64,000 nucleotides of DNA from Streptococcus pneumoniae. GTDB taxonomy: Bacteria > Bacillota > Bacilli > Lactobacillales > Streptococcaceae. The stretch is taken from the NCBI RefSeq assembly GCF_001113365.1, contig NZ_CKYA01000002.1, positions 299,312 through 363,311 on the forward strand. Reading direction: 5' to 3'. This document shows positions 32,887 through 40,685 of the stretch, piece by piece. A program made the position numbers and the translations under genes. The notes beneath the pieces were generated by a model. That model saw only the letters and a list, made by a program, of their open reading frames with translations, was not told the DNA's origin and ran no database searches. Within the stretch, counting starts at the first letter, position 1, and each line of letters begins with the position of its first letter.

Positions 32887-33689
32887 TAAGATTTAAAATC
32901 GTAGTCTTTCACCACTTCGATGCTATTGATTGTGATAGCAGTCGTTGGCTTGTCTTTTTCATCTTTTTCGGCTTTAGCAATTTTATCTACAACATCCATA
33001 CCGTCAATCACTTGACCAAAGACTGGGTGTTTGCCATCTAGACTAGGGTTTCCCCCTTCTTTATAGGCTTCGATGATTTTCTTGGGATACTTGCTTGTAG
33101 GGAGTTTAGCAGAGGTATCTGTAGAGTTTTGGTTGATGAAGAACTGGCTGCCATTGGTGTTTGGTTGACCAGTATTAGCCATAGCAAGAGCACCACGGAT
33201 GTTATAGAGATAAGGAGTAATCTCGTTTTTGAAACCAGTTCCCTTGTCTTTAGTCTTATCCTTGTCATGCCAGATGGACTGACCACCTGTACCGTCCCCT
33301 TTTGGATCTCCAGTTTGAACCATGAAGCCATCGATGACACGGTGGAAGGTAATGCCGTTATAGTAGCCTTCTTTGGCATGAGTGAGGAAGTTTTCAACCG
33401 CTAGAGGAGCGAGTTTAGGGAAGAGTTTAATGCGAATATCACCTTGGCTTGTGTGGAGAATCACTTCAGCCTCGTCTTCAGCAACTTCTTTAGATAGTTG
33501 TGGGAAATTGGCGTTTTCGTTTGTTAAAGCATCGTTTAACTCCTTGGCTGATTGGGCTGCTGCTTTGGAGCTTTCCTCAGCGGCCAAGCTAGAATCTACA
33601 TAGTCATCACCACGTAGACTGCGTTGGATGCTGCTACATCCAGCTAGGGCTACAGTGGATAGTAAAAGAAGGGTTGCTAGTTTTTTCAT
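32886..33689 (-). CDS. slrA: Lipoprotein peptidyl-prolyl isomerase, cyclophilin type (SlrA)
   Basis: A 267-residue surface lipoprotein. The signal peptide ends in LAGC (Cys18). After a roughly 55-residue Ala/Glu/Ser-rich linker comes a cyclophilin domain (about 75-260) with FHRVIDGFMVQTGDP, MANTGQPNTNGSQFFI and PVFGQVIDGMDVVDKI. It matches the pneumococcal streptococcal lipoprotein rotamase A, which speeds prolyl isomerisation of exported proteins and contributes to colonisation. It stands alone on the minus strand with a BOX at its 3' end. A TACAAT -10 is visible near 33717. Confidence 0.93.
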   Translation of the reverse strand: MKKLATLLLLSTVALAGCSSIQRSLRGDDYVDSSLAAEESSKAAAQSAKELNDALTNENANFPQLSKEVAEDEAEVILHTSQGDIRIKLFPKLAPLAVENFLTHAKEGYYNGITFHRVIDGFMVQTGDPKGDGTGGQSIWHDKDKTKDKGTGFKNEITPYLYNIRGALAMANTGQPNTNGSQFFINQNSTDTSAKLPTSKYPKKIIEAYKEGGNPSLDGKHPVFGQVIDGMDVVDKIAKAEKDEKDKPTTAITINSIEVVKDYDFKS

Positions 33690-33757
33690 TCTGATCCTCT
33701 CAAAAATTCATTTCTACCATTGTACCCTAAAAGGAAGTGGATTTCAAATGTTAGTGA

Positions 33758-33958
33758 CAAGACAGTTTAAGAGGAAGCCAATCAGAAAGTAGCTTGTTTA
33801 GAGGCATCAATGCCATAAGTGTACTCGAAGTATTTAGGAAACCAGATCTTAAGAAGGCTCGTAAAGCATCACAATTAGTAAAGGTTAATTCGAAAGAATT
33901 ACCATATTTTAAAAGAGCACATTTTCAAAGGATTTTTTCTTTTGGATTCAATTCCTAA
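33758..33958 (+). pseudogene. Open stretch without start codon, possible gene remnant
   Basis: Sixty-six codons are open in one frame (SLFRGINAISVLEVFRKPDL, KKARKASQLVK) but no ATG, GTG or TTG with an RBS begins them. The composition looks protein-like. It fills most of the roughly 300-bp gap between slrA and the XRE gene. I do not recognise it, and it may be chance. Confidence 0.25.
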
Positions 33959-33994
33959 TTAATCAATGAACTTAATACTAGGTCTCGAAAAGAA

Positions 33995-34219
33995 TTATGC
34001 TTCCTCTTGCTGTCTGAGTTCAAAGAGGTCTTCTACTTTCAGATTAAAAACTTGAGCAATTTTAAGAGCCATTTCCAGCGAAGGGTTGTAACGATTATTT
34101 TCCAAGTGCAGAATTGTCTCGCGTCGCATGCCGATGAGGTCGGCTAACTCCTGCTGGGTCATGCCTGTGGACTCACGAACAGATTTGAGATTAGTAATAA
34201 TTTTGCTTTCTTTGGCCAT
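33995..34219 (-). CDS. Small XRE-family transcriptional regulator
   Basis: A 74-residue helix-turn-helix protein of the Cro/C1-type (SVRESTGMTQQELADLIGMRRETILHLENNRYNPSLEMALKIAQVF), one domain only, as in the YgzD/YozG-type regulators that are often cotranscribed with a membrane protein. ATG 34219 has AAGGAT upstream. The frame extends to 34267, inside the preceding gene. It follows the membrane-protein gene by 2 bp, so the pair is one operon. The paired AT-rich repeats at 34813-34863 are a likely autoregulatory site. Confidence 0.88.
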   Translation of the reverse strand: MAKESKIITNLKSVRESTGMTQQELADLIGMRRETILHLENNRYNPSLEMALKIAQVFNLKVEDLFELRQQEEA

Positions 34220-34221
34220 GC

Positions 34222-34800
34222 TTATCCTTTCCGTTCCAAGATAAAATAGACAACCGCAAAGATGCAAATCAAGGCAGCTATGCTAATAAATATCTGTCCC
34301 ATGTAAAGAGTGAGAGGCCCCATATACCCAATGATAACTGCTAGGATCATCAGTGTGCCTAGTATAAAAACCAACATCAAGCTAGCTGCCTTTGCTAAAT
34401 TAGCATAAAAGCGTTCGTCCGGAGTTTCCTTGACATTTTTTAAAGAGAAAAAACCAAATGCAATCACTTCAATAACGAGGATAATTCCCAAAATCCATTC
34501 TTTAATACCAGAACTTACGCTTGGGGTCGCAATCCAAATTCCTACTGTATAAAAAATGCTTGCTGCAAATATAAGTATCGTGTAAAGCTTAGCAGACAAG
34601 TCAAAAATAATCTTTCCCTTACCTTTCTGACTCTTATGTAGCCAGCTCCAAATAGCTACAATTTGACCTGGTACTGAAATACCAGTAATAACTAACTTGG
34701 GTCCCCAACTAAGATTAGAACCAAATAAAACAATAAAATCAATAAAGAGAGCTACGGCAATCATTGCAATGAGGCCACGCATTTTTTGACTTTTTTTCAT
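34222..34800 (-). CDS. Membrane protein of unknown function, partner of the XRE regulator
   Basis: A 192-residue protein with about six hydrophobic helices. It has a Lys-rich N-terminus (MKKSQKMRG) and an acidic/polar loop KNVKETPDERFYANLAK between helices 4 and 5. That TPDER segment is common in small membrane proteins encoded beside YgzD-like XRE regulators. No catalytic motif. ATG 34800 follows AAAGGAG. Two direct repeats lie in its promoter region. Confidence 0.8.
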   Translation of the reverse strand: MKKSQKMRGLIAMIAVALFIDFIVLFGSNLSWGPKLVITGISVPGQIVAIWSWLHKSQKGKGKIIFDLSAKLYTILIFAASIFYTVGIWIATPSVSSGIKEWILGIILVIEVIAFGFFSLKNVKETPDERFYANLAKAASLMLVFILGTLMILAVIIGYMGPLTLYMGQIFISIAALICIFAVVYFILERKG

Positions 34801-34812
34801 GATAGACTCCTT

Positions 34813-34863
34813 TTTTATGTTATAAATATATAACACTTAAATTTTATGTTATAAATATATCAC
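34813..34863. promoter_or_regulatory. Tandem AT-rich repeats, candidate XRE operator
   Basis: TTTTATGTTATAAATATAT occurs twice (starting 34813 and 34842, period 29). Each copy contains the partial palindrome GTTATAAATATATAAC or a near match. They lie just upstream of the membrane-protein/XRE operon, overlapping where its -10 and -35 should be. Confidence 0.55.
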
Positions 34864-34953
34864 ATTTAAATTTAGAAAGCAAGAATTTATGTGCCAAGGT
34901 GGCAATTATTTGAAAAAATTTTTTAATAAAAGCCCTCGATAGTCAAACAACTA

Positions 34954-35133
34954 AAGAATTCTTTGAAGTAATGCATCGGATTTGATTTGGATAGTTTCGT
35001 TAATAATATTTGATGATAAAGAATTTTTGAAAAATCTAGATACTGTATGAATATCTACTTTTTTTCTTAGACTGTTACAAAGTCTGTCAGAATAGGCGTT
35101 GTAGGTGTAGAAGTTAATTTTTATAGAACTAAA
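34954..35133 (-). pseudogene. Open stretch without start codon, possible remnant
   Basis: On the minus strand about 60 codons are open up to a TAG at 34951-34953 (containing INFYTYNAYSDRLCNSLRKK) with no start codon or RBS. On the plus strand part of the same DNA is also open (RIGVVGVEVNFYRTK). Neither is convincing. The region 34870-35178 is very AT-rich and otherwise featureless. Confidence 0.2.
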
Positions 35134-35178
35134 TTATTCCCCTATTTAGAATCTATTGATTCATATTTTATAAATTAA

Positions 35179-35322
35179 TTAGTAGATATCATTCTTAAAA
35201 TCCCTGATGTTTCGCTTGGGAACGGGTTTGGGATTTTGGAGCCAAGTATCCAAATCACGTTCAGGTGAGATGAGGGGCTTGACTTTGTGGTCTTTATAAA
35301 ATGTTTCTAAAATAGTATTCAT
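35179..35322 (-). CDS. Small hypothetical protein, 47 aa
   Basis: ATG at 35322 on the minus strand has AAAGAG about 8 nt upstream and opens 47 codons, starting MNTILETFYKDHKV and ending NIRDFKNDIY. The protein is charged and soluble with a Pro/Lys-rich middle (NPKPVPKRN). It resembles no family I know. It sits alone, divergent from rpsP and upstream of the XRE operon on the same strand. Confidence 0.5.
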   Translation of the reverse strand: MNTILETFYKDHKVKPLISPERDLDTWLQNPKPVPKRNIRDFKNDIY

Positions 35323-35405
35323 GACATTCTCTTTCTGATTTTTCTTTAAAGTTATAACAAATTTCTAACTGGTTTAAAAATTTTATAGTCTGTCAAGTTT
35401 TTTTC

Positions 35406-35433
35406 TTGACACCTGTCAGAAATCTGCTATAAT
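35406..35433 (+). promoter_or_regulatory. rpsP promoter
   Basis: TTGACA (35406-35411), a 16-bp spacer and TATAAT (35428-35433), about 65 bp before the rpsP start. Confidence 0.85.
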
Positions 35434-35497
35434 AGAACATGTGCTAAATAGCTCAGCTATTTCACTCAAATAAAAAATAAGAAAAGAGACTTTAAAA

Positions 35498-35770
35498 ATG
35501 GCAGTTAAAATCCGTTTGACTCGTATGGGTTCTAAGAAAAAACCTTTCTACCGTATCAACGTAGCAGATTCACGTTCACCACGTGACGGACGTTTCATCG
35601 AAACAGTTGGAACTTACAACCCACTTGTTGCTGAAAACCAAGTAACTTTGAAAGAAGACCGCGTTCTTGCATGGTTGGCTGATGGAGCTCAACCTTCAGA
35701 TACAGTACGTAACATCCTTTCAAAAGAAGGCGTATTGAAAAAATTCCACGATTCTAAATTCTCAAAATAA
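35498..35770 (+). CDS. rpsP: 30S ribosomal protein S16
   Basis: A 90-residue ribosomal protein beginning AVKIRLTRMGSKKKPFYRINVADSRSPRDGRFIE, fully typical of bS16, which stabilises the 5' domain of 16S rRNA. It heads a cluster of ribosome-related genes (khpA, later rimM and trmD). A strong promoter precedes it, and the next gene starts 20 bp after the stop. Confidence 0.97.
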   Translation: MAVKIRLTRMGSKKKPFYRINVADSRSPRDGRFIETVGTYNPLVAENQVTLKEDRVLAWLADGAQPSDTVRNILSKEGVLKKFHDSKFSK

Positions 35771-35789
35771 GTTTAAAGTAGGTTGACAG

Positions 35790-36029
35790 ATGGATACGAT
35801 TGAAAATCTCATTATTGCAATTGTGAAACCCTTGATTTCACAACCAGATGCCTTAACTATCAAGATTGAAGATACACCAGAATTTTTGGAATATCATTTG
35901 AATCTTGATCAAAGCGATGTGGGTCGTGTAATCGGTCGTAAGGGTCGCACTATTTCTGCGATAAGAACGATTGTCTACTCTGTCCCAACTGAAGACAAAA
36001 AAGTAAGAATCGTTATCGATGAAAAATAA
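35790..36029 (+). CDS. khpA: RNA-binding KH-domain protein KhpA
   Basis: A 79-residue single KH domain with the GxxG loop in VGRVIGRKGRTISAIRTIV. KhpA pairs with KhpB (Jag/EloR) in pneumococcus to control cell elongation and binds small RNAs. It is cotranscribed with rpsP, as in many Firmicutes. The RBS is weak (AGGTTGACAG). A terminator follows immediately. Confidence 0.93.
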   Translation: MDTIENLIIAIVKPLISQPDALTIKIEDTPEFLEYHLNLDQSDVGRVIGRKGRTISAIRTIVYSVPTEDKKVRIVIDEK

Positions 36030-36031
36030 AG

Positions 36032-36057
36032 AAAGCGGGACAGATGTCTCGCTTTTT
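36032..36057 (+). terminator. Terminator after khpA
   Basis: AAAGCGGGAC and GTCTCGCTTT around AGAT, with a T run. The next gene's RBS follows directly. Confidence 0.85.
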
Positions 36058-36072
36058 TGTGAGGAGGAGAAG

Positions 36073-36402
36073 ATGAAGGATTTAACGTTTAGACAATTAC
36101 AAGATTATTTACTCGAACATTACCAGCAATCTCGAACTGAGGAAGGCCTCTTTATCAAGCTAGTGGAGGAAGTCGGAGAAGTAGCCGAGGTCTTGAATGG
36201 GCGCTCTGGTCGAAAAGAGGGCGTTCAGGACTCAAACGACGAACTAGCCAAAGAACTAGCTGATATTATTCACTACACTGTCGCAATTGCGGCCATCAAC
36301 CATATTGATCTAACCAAAGCCATCTTTGAGAAAGATAAAGAAGCTGCCATCAAGTATCAACATGAACGAGATTTAGAAAAGTTTTTAGACGCTCAAAGCT
36401 AA
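36073..36402 (+). CDS. MazG-like nucleotide pyrophosphohydrolase
   Basis: A 109-residue all-alpha protein with the MazG/NTP-PPase metal motifs EEVGEVAEVL (EExxE) and KELADIIHYTVAIA (ExxD). Such enzymes hydrolyse (d)NTPs, sometimes damaged ones, to monophosphates. The frame extends back to 36019, but the strong GAGGAGG RBS fixes ATG 36073. It lies after the khpA terminator, and no clear separate promoter is visible, so expression may rely on read-through. Confidence 0.85.
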   Translation: MKDLTFRQLQDYLLEHYQQSRTEEGLFIKLVEEVGEVAEVLNGRSGRKEGVQDSNDELAKELADIIHYTVAIAAINHIDLTKAIFEKDKEAAIKYQHERDLEKFLDAQS

Positions 36403-36503
36403 TTGCAGTCACTGTTCTTCAACTTGTGAAAATCCTTGGAACGTGATAAAATAAAGGATAAGGATTTTTAATAATTCATTATATAGAACGAGTGGATTTC
36501 TTT

Positions 36504-37292
36504 ATGAAGAGGATTGAAGTATATACGAAAATTGGTAGTCTCTCTGTTACTTATCGAAAGCAAAAGAAAGTGCTAGTTTGTTTAAATGGAGCAGGTTTGT
36601 TACCAAGTTATGAAAATTTTTCACTTATACTTGAAAAACTTCCGCCCACAATTGGTTACTTGACAATTGATTTTCCAAACACAGGTAGGAGTCCGATTCA
36701 TGACCAATCTGACAAAAATCTGGATAATCTTGTAGATGCAGTTTATGAAGTACTTGAAGAATTGGCGATTTCTGAATATATACTTTGTGTACATAGTTTG
36801 AGTGGAATTTTAGCTTGCAAATTACTCAAGAAACCAATTAAGTGTCAGGCTTTAGTAGCAATTGAACCGACAACTAAAAACGTCATGTTTGCTGATTTTT
36901 CAGAAAATCCTTATCCAGAAATGGAAGAGCAGATGAGGCTGATTGAGGAGTGTGGTCCTGAACTTTATTTTAAGAACTTAACTCAAGCCACATTTAGCCC
37001 TGAAACGAATAAAGAAATCTGGGAAATAATGCAAGAAAAAGGCTTAGAGTTAGAAAAGCAAAATCCAGGATTTCAGATATCTGGAGAGATTACTGAGGAA
37101 GATTTTGAGGATGTATCAATACCAGATTGTATCCCTGTATTTGTTTTTTGTCAGCCTTATAGAGAAAAAGAGTACAGAGAATCAGAATATTGGACTTCCA
37201 ATGCTAGACTCATTTTAGGAGGGAATCACCATTATTTACAGTGGTCTGAATCCGAAAAAATTGCGACGATTATTCGAGAATTGTCCGAATAA
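36504..37292 (+). CDS. Alpha/beta hydrolase
   Basis: A 262-residue alpha/beta-hydrolase-fold protein: KKVLVCLNGAG (oxyanion region), GYLTIDFPNTGRSP, nucleophile elbow CVHSLSGILA (Ser in HSLSG rather than the usual GxSxG) and a late GGNHHYLQWSE supplying the catalytic His. Substrate unknown. The start is uncertain: ATG 36504 or GTG 36492, neither with a strong RBS. A promoter-like TTGTGA...GATAAAAT lies near 36425-36455. It precedes rimM by 30 bp. Confidence 0.8.
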   Translation: MKRIEVYTKIGSLSVTYRKQKKVLVCLNGAGLLPSYENFSLILEKLPPTIGYLTIDFPNTGRSPIHDQSDKNLDNLVDAVYEVLEELAISEYILCVHSLSGILACKLLKKPIKCQALVAIEPTTKNVMFADFSENPYPEMEEQMRLIEECGPELYFKNLTQATFSPETNKEIWEIMQEKGLELEKQNPGFQISGEITEEDFEDVSIPDCIPVFVFCQPYREKEYRESEYWTSNARLILGGNHHYLQWSESEKIATIIRELSE

Positions 37293-37322
37293 GATGGAAA
37301 GAAGGAGAGTACGGGAGACAAG

Positions 37323-37841
37323 ATGAACTACTTTAATGTTGGGAAAATCGTTAATACGCAGGGGTTGCAGGGTGAGATGCGAGTCTTGTCTGTGACGGAT
37401 TTTGCAGAAGAACGGTTTAAAAAAGGTACTGAGCTGGCCTTGTTTGATGAAAAAGATCAGTTTGTTCAAACAGTGACCATCGCTAGCCACCGTAAACAGA
37501 AGAACTTTGACATTATTAAATTCAAAGATATGTACCATATCAACGCTATCGAAAAGTACAAGGGATACAGTCTCAAGGTTGCTGAGGAAGATTTGAATGA
37601 CCTAGACGATGGTGAATTTTATTATCACGAGATTATCGGTTTAGAAGTCTATGAGGGAGATAACTTGATTGGGACCATCAAAGAAATCCTGCAACCAGGT
37701 GCTAACGATGTCTGGGTGGTCAAGCGAAAAGGTAAACGTGACTTGCTCTTGCCTTATATCCCACCAGTGATTCTCGATGTTGATATTCCAAATAAACGGG
37801 TTGATGTGGAAATCTTAGAAGGGTTAGATGATGAAGATTGA
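37323..37841 (+). CDS. rimM: Ribosome maturation factor RimM
   Basis: A 172-residue protein with an N-terminal RimM barrel (NYFNVGKIVNTQGLQGEMRVLSVTDFAEERF) and a C-terminal PRC-like barrel (GLEVYEGDNLIGTIKEIL, LLLPYIPPVILDVDIPNKRVDVE). It assists 30S head maturation and binds S19. It overlaps trmD by about 11 bp, indicating coupled translation. Confidence 0.94.
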   Translation: MNYFNVGKIVNTQGLQGEMRVLSVTDFAEERFKKGTELALFDEKDQFVQTVTIASHRKQKNFDIIKFKDMYHINAIEKYKGYSLKVAEEDLNDLDDGEFYYHEIIGLEVYEGDNLIGTIKEILQPGANDVWVVKRKGKRDLLLPYIPPVILDVDIPNKRVDVEILEGLDDED

Positions 37842-38550
37842 TATTTTAACCCTCTTTCCAGAGATGTTTTCTCCACTGGAGCACTCAATTGTTGGAAAGG
37901 CTCGAGAAAAAGGGCTTTTGGATATCCAGTATCATAATTTTCGAGAATATGCTGAAAAGGCCCGCCATGTAGATGATGAGCCCTACGGAGGCGGTCAGGG
38001 GATGTTGCTCCGAGCTCAACCCATTTTCGATGCCTTTGATGCTATTGAAAAGAAAAATCCGCGCGTCATTCTCCTCGATCCTGCTGGAAAGCAGTTCGAT
38101 CAGACTTACGCTGAAGATTTGGCTCAAGAGGAAGAGTTAATCTTTATCTGTGGGCACTACGAGGGTTATGATGAGCGCATTAAGACCTTAGTAACAGATG
38201 AGATTTCCCTGGGGGACTATGTCCTGACTGGTGGAGAATTGGCGGCCATGACCATGATTGATGCGACGGTTCGCCTGATTCCAGAAGTGATTGGCAAGGA
38301 GTCTAGCCACCAAGATGATAGTTTTTCTTCAGGCCTTCTCGAATACCCTCAGTACACACGCCCCTACGATTATCGAGGTATGGTCGTGCCAGACGTACTG
38401 ATGAGCGGACACCATGAAAAGATTCGTCAGTGGCGTCTGTATGAGAGTTTAAAGAAAACCTACGAGCGCAGACCGGATTTGCTTGAAGATTATCAACTGA
38501 CAGCAGAAGAAGAAAAAATGCTGGCAGAAATCAAAGAAAACAAAGAATAA
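37831..38550 (+). CDS. trmD: tRNA (guanine-N1)-methyltransferase TrmD
   Basis: A 239-residue SPOUT enzyme that makes m1G37 in tRNAs and prevents +1 frameshifting. The trefoil-knot SAM site is visible: GGGQGMLLRAQP, ICGHYEGYDERI, and SLGDYVLTGGELAAM; LLEYPQYTRP follows. Two ATGs are adjacent (37828 and 37831); the second matches the family start MKIDILTLFPEMF. It overlaps the end of rimM. Confidence 0.95.
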   Translation: MKIDILTLFPEMFSPLEHSIVGKAREKGLLDIQYHNFREYAEKARHVDDEPYGGGQGMLLRAQPIFDAFDAIEKKNPRVILLDPAGKQFDQTYAEDLAQEEELIFICGHYEGYDERIKTLVTDEISLGDYVLTGGELAAMTMIDATVRLIPEVIGKESSHQDDSFSSGLLEYPQYTRPYDYRGMVVPDVLMSGHHEKIRQWRLYESLKKTYERRPDLLEDYQLTAEEEKMLAEIKENKE

Positions 38551-38561
38551 AGGAGAAACCT

Positions 38562-38900
38562 ATGCAAGTAATCAAACGTGATGGAGAAATTGCTGAATTT
38601 AATCCAGATAAGATTTACCAAGCTATCTTAAAGGCAGCCCAGACTGTCTATGTATTGACAGATGATTTACGTCAAAACCTTGCACAAGTCACTAAGAAAG
38701 TGGTTTTGGATTTGGAAGAAGCCAAGGTGGAACGTGCTACCATTAGCATGATTCAGTCTATTGTTGAACATCGTTTGCTGGGTGCAGGTTACATTACCAT
38801 TGCAGAACACTACATTTCCTATCGTCTACAACGTGACTTGGAAAGAAGTGGTTATGGAGATCATATCGCAGTTCATTTACATTTTGAACAAGTTCGCTAA
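38562..38900 (+). CDS. Stand-alone ATP-cone domain protein
   Basis: A 112-residue protein consisting of little more than an ATP-cone (residues 1-95: VIKRDGEIAEFNPDKIYQAILKAA ... ATISMIQSIVEHRLLGAGYITIAEHYISYR). ATP cones normally sit at the N-terminus of ribonucleotide reductases or in NrdR, where they sense ATP/dATP. Here there is neither a catalytic domain nor a zinc ribbon. AAGGAG precedes the ATG, 11 bp after trmD. It could be a nucleotide sensor acting in trans or a vestige. Confidence 0.82.
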   Translation: MQVIKRDGEIAEFNPDKIYQAILKAAQTVYVLTDDLRQNLAQVTKKVVLDLEEAKVERATISMIQSIVEHRLLGAGYITIAEHYISYRLQRDLERSGYGDHIAVHLHFEQVR

Positions 38901-38904
38901 GAAA

Positions 38905-38939
38905 AAAGAGTGGGATGAAGCAACTACATCTCACTCTTT
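38905..38939. terminator. Bidirectional terminator between convergent genes
   Basis: AAAGAGTG-GATG and CATC-CACTCTTT pair around AAGCAACTA. The right arm covers the last codons of the minus-strand gene ending at 38931. Confidence 0.85.
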
Positions 38940-39251
38940 CTTAAATCTATTTTTTTGGGCTGTTTGGACAGTTGAAGGGACAAATCGCAGGCGTTGAATA
39001 TCGCTTATGCGGATAATACGGGTCACATTTTTGGCAAAATTTTTCACAATAATTTGCTGTCCTTGCTGATCGTATTTGATGATGTCACCTGTAAAACTTG
39101 TCTCTGACAAGATAAGGTGAACAGCGGTTTGTTTCTGGATAGCCTCTTCAATAGTGACTGTAAGGGAGTTGCTTTCAGTCTGGTCTGGTTGGTCATGTCC
39201 ATTTAAAAAGTCATGTATTTTATCTAGAACTTGCTGGAATTTATGTCTCAT
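38931..39251 (-). CDS. Hypothetical protein, 106 aa
   Basis: A small soluble protein (MRHKFQQVLDKIHDFLNGHD ...) with a beta-rich middle: TAVHLILSETSFTGDIIKYDQQGQQIIVKN, then ITRIIRISDIQRLRFV. The pattern loosely resembles YolD-like or small SH3/Sm-like barrels, but I cannot assign it. GGGAGGCTAAT gives a good RBS. Its C-terminal codons form one arm of the shared terminator with the ATP-cone gene. Confidence 0.75.
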   Translation of the reverse strand: MRHKFQQVLDKIHDFLNGHDQPDQTESNSLTVTIEEAIQKQTAVHLILSETSFTGDIIKYDQQGQQIIVKNFAKNVTRIIRISDIQRLRFVPSTVQTAQKNRFKKE

Positions 39252-39348
39252 ATTAGCCTCCCTTCATTTATATCAATATTATATAAAATTTTCCTAAAAT
39301 CTACAAGATTTTACGAATAATCAGATGAAAGCTAAAAAGGAGAAGAAA

Positions 39349-39564
39349 ATGGCAGAATTTACATTTAAAATCGAAGAGCACTTGTTGACTCTTTCTGAAA
39401 ACGAAAAAGGTTGGACCAAGGAAATCAACCGTGTAAGCTTTAATGGTGCTCCTGCAAAGTTTGATATTCGTGCTTGGAGTCCAGATCATACTAAAATGGG
39501 CAAAGGGATTACTCTCTCCAATGAAGAATTTCAAACCATGGTGGATGCCTTTAAAGGCAACTAA
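39349..39564 (+). CDS. YdbC family PC4-like DNA-binding protein
   Basis: A 71-residue protein matching YdbC (MAEFTFKIEEHLLTLSENEKGWTKEINRVSFNGAPAKFDIRAW). The Lactococcus YdbC structure is a PC4-like homodimer that binds single-stranded nucleic acid. ATG 39349 is chosen because AAAAGGAG lies just upstream. The frame extends to 39325. The stop codon adjoins a BOX element. Confidence 0.85.
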   Translation: MAEFTFKIEEHLLTLSENEKGWTKEINRVSFNGAPAKFDIRAWSPDHTKMGKGITLSNEEFQTMVDAFKGN

Positions 39565-39668
39565 TACTTAATGAAAATCAAAGAGCAAACTAGGAAGCTA
39601 GCCGTAGGCAGTACTTGAGTACGGCAAGGCGAAGCTGACGTGGTTTGAATTTGATTTTCGAAGAGTAT
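39564..39668 (-). repeat. BOX element (no boxB)
   Basis: Left end ATACTTAATGAAAATC (one change from consensus), GTACGGCAAGGCGAAGCTGACG in the middle, right end TTCGAAGAGTAT. Its first base is the last base of the ydbC stop codon. Confidence 0.92.
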
Positions 39669-39686
39669 AAGTTTTCAAAATGAAAG

Positions 39687-39725
39687 AAAAGGATACTGAG
39701 TCATGATAACTCGGTATCCTTTTTT
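39687..39725. terminator. Terminator between ydbC/BOX and bioY
   Basis: AAAAGGATACTGAGT pairs with AACTCGGTATCCTTTT around CATGAT, flanked by A and T runs. It serves both convergent genes. Confidence 0.88.
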
Positions 39726-40260
39726 AGTTAGCAAAGTAAGCCTGATTTTTAAGGCGTTGAAGTAATGGATGGCTAATAAAACTAATAGTAATAATTTTAC
39801 CAATATCTGGGATGATAAAGGGAATGACCCCCACAACAAGAGCTTTTTCAAATGCCATTCCAGCTAGGAAATGCAAGCTGAGAATCCCACCGACAAAGAC
39901 AAGGGCATCACCCAAGAGGTTTGCAAGAAAAATGGTCACAATCCCACTCTTGCTGTTGGTTAGAGAGGAAGTAAGTCCAGAGTAAACAAGATAAAACCAA
40001 AGATAACCCGCAGTAGGGCCAACTAAAGCCTGAAAACCAGCTCCACCTCCTGCAAAGACAGGAAGACCGATAGCACCTAGAAGAAGATAAAGTCCAACAG
40101 AAAGTACAGCCTCTCTCGGTCTAAAGACAGTAGCAATCAGGCCGATTGCAAAGTTTTGCAAAGTGAAGGGGACAGGTCCAATTGGAAGACTGATTTGTGC
40201 CAAAACAGCAATGAGAGCAGCCCCAATAGCAGGGATAGCATAAACGTGAGCTTTCTTCAA
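39724..40260 (-). CDS. bioY: Biotin transporter BioY
   Basis: A 178-residue S component of an energy-coupling factor transporter with about six helices. Motifs: ISLPIGPVPFTLQNFAIGLIA, PREAVLSVGLYLLLGAIGLPVFAGGGAG and GPTAGYLWFY. It binds biotin and uses a shared EcfAA'T module encoded elsewhere. The start codon is TTG (40258-40260), supported by AGAGG nine bases upstream; no ATG fits. The promoter (40294-40321) is near consensus. Confidence 0.9.
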   Translation of the reverse strand: MKKAHVYAIPAIGAALIAVLAQISLPIGPVPFTLQNFAIGLIATVFRPREAVLSVGLYLLLGAIGLPVFAGGGAGFQALVGPTAGYLWFYLVYSGLTSSLTNSKSGIVTIFLANLLGDALVFVGGILSLHFLAGMAFEKALVVGVIPFIIPDIGKIITISFISHPLLQRLKNQAYFAN

Positions 40261-40293
40261 AATAGTTAACCTCTTTTCTGATGTATAGTAACT

Positions 40294-40321
40294 ATTATAC
40301 TCGCAGAGAAATGATTGTCAA
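40294..40321 (-). promoter_or_regulatory. bioY promoter
   Basis: Minus strand: TTGACA (40316-40321), a 16-bp spacer and TATAAT (40294-40299). An imperfect palindrome ATAGTTACTAT overlaps the expected start of transcription and may be an operator. Confidence 0.75.
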
Positions 40322-40459
40322 CCGATTTTTAAAGATAAGATAACAAACATTGTAACGGCCGATTTTGCTTACTGGTTAAGGTGGGTAATTGTTTTGTTGA
40401 TTCGAAAATCGCCTTTATAGATAATCCCATTTTATCAATAAAAAATATACTATAAATAC

Positions 40460-40488
40460 TTGACAAACTAAAAAATAAGAGTTATAAT
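40460..40488 (+). promoter_or_regulatory. Promoter of the bacteriocin locus
   Basis: TTGACA (40460-40465) and TATAAT (40483-40488) with a 17-bp spacer: a strong vegetative promoter reading towards the micro-ORF and the bacteriocin gene. Confidence 0.88.
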
Positions 40489-40491
40489 AAT

Positions 40492-40511
40492 AAATGTAAT
40501 CGGATACATTT
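40492..40511. promoter_or_regulatory. Inverted repeat at the bacteriocin transcription start
   Basis: AAATGTA (40492-40498) and TACATTT (40505-40511) flank ATCGGA. The predicted +1 (about 40494-40496) lies in the left arm, so this is either an operator at the start site or a 5'-terminal RNA hairpin. Confidence 0.55.
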
Positions 40512-40543
40512 GGGTATGTTCAATTTTAAAAGGAGGGGTAGTT

Positions 40544-40585
40544 ATGAGATATTTTAACGACTCTAGATACCATAACGGTGATTAA
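40544..40585 (+). CDS. Thirteen-residue micro-ORF ahead of the bacteriocin gene
   Basis: ATG 40544 is preceded by the very strong AAAAGGAGGGG about 6-8 nt upstream and encodes MRYFNDSRYHNGD then TAA. It lies 100 bp before the bacteriocin gene and on the same transcript. The peptide is hydrophilic and aromatic-rich with no signal sequence. It may be a translated leader that affects downstream expression, or a peptide with its own role. The RBS is the best evidence that it is read. Confidence 0.5.
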   Translation: MRYFNDSRYHNGD

Positions 40586-40685
40586 AAACCTAAATATAAT
40601 CAATTCATATTAAAGTAATATGGAGGGACTAAAAAGGGACTATTATTTAATCTTCATCAAATATTTAAATTCAAGGAGAAGTAAA

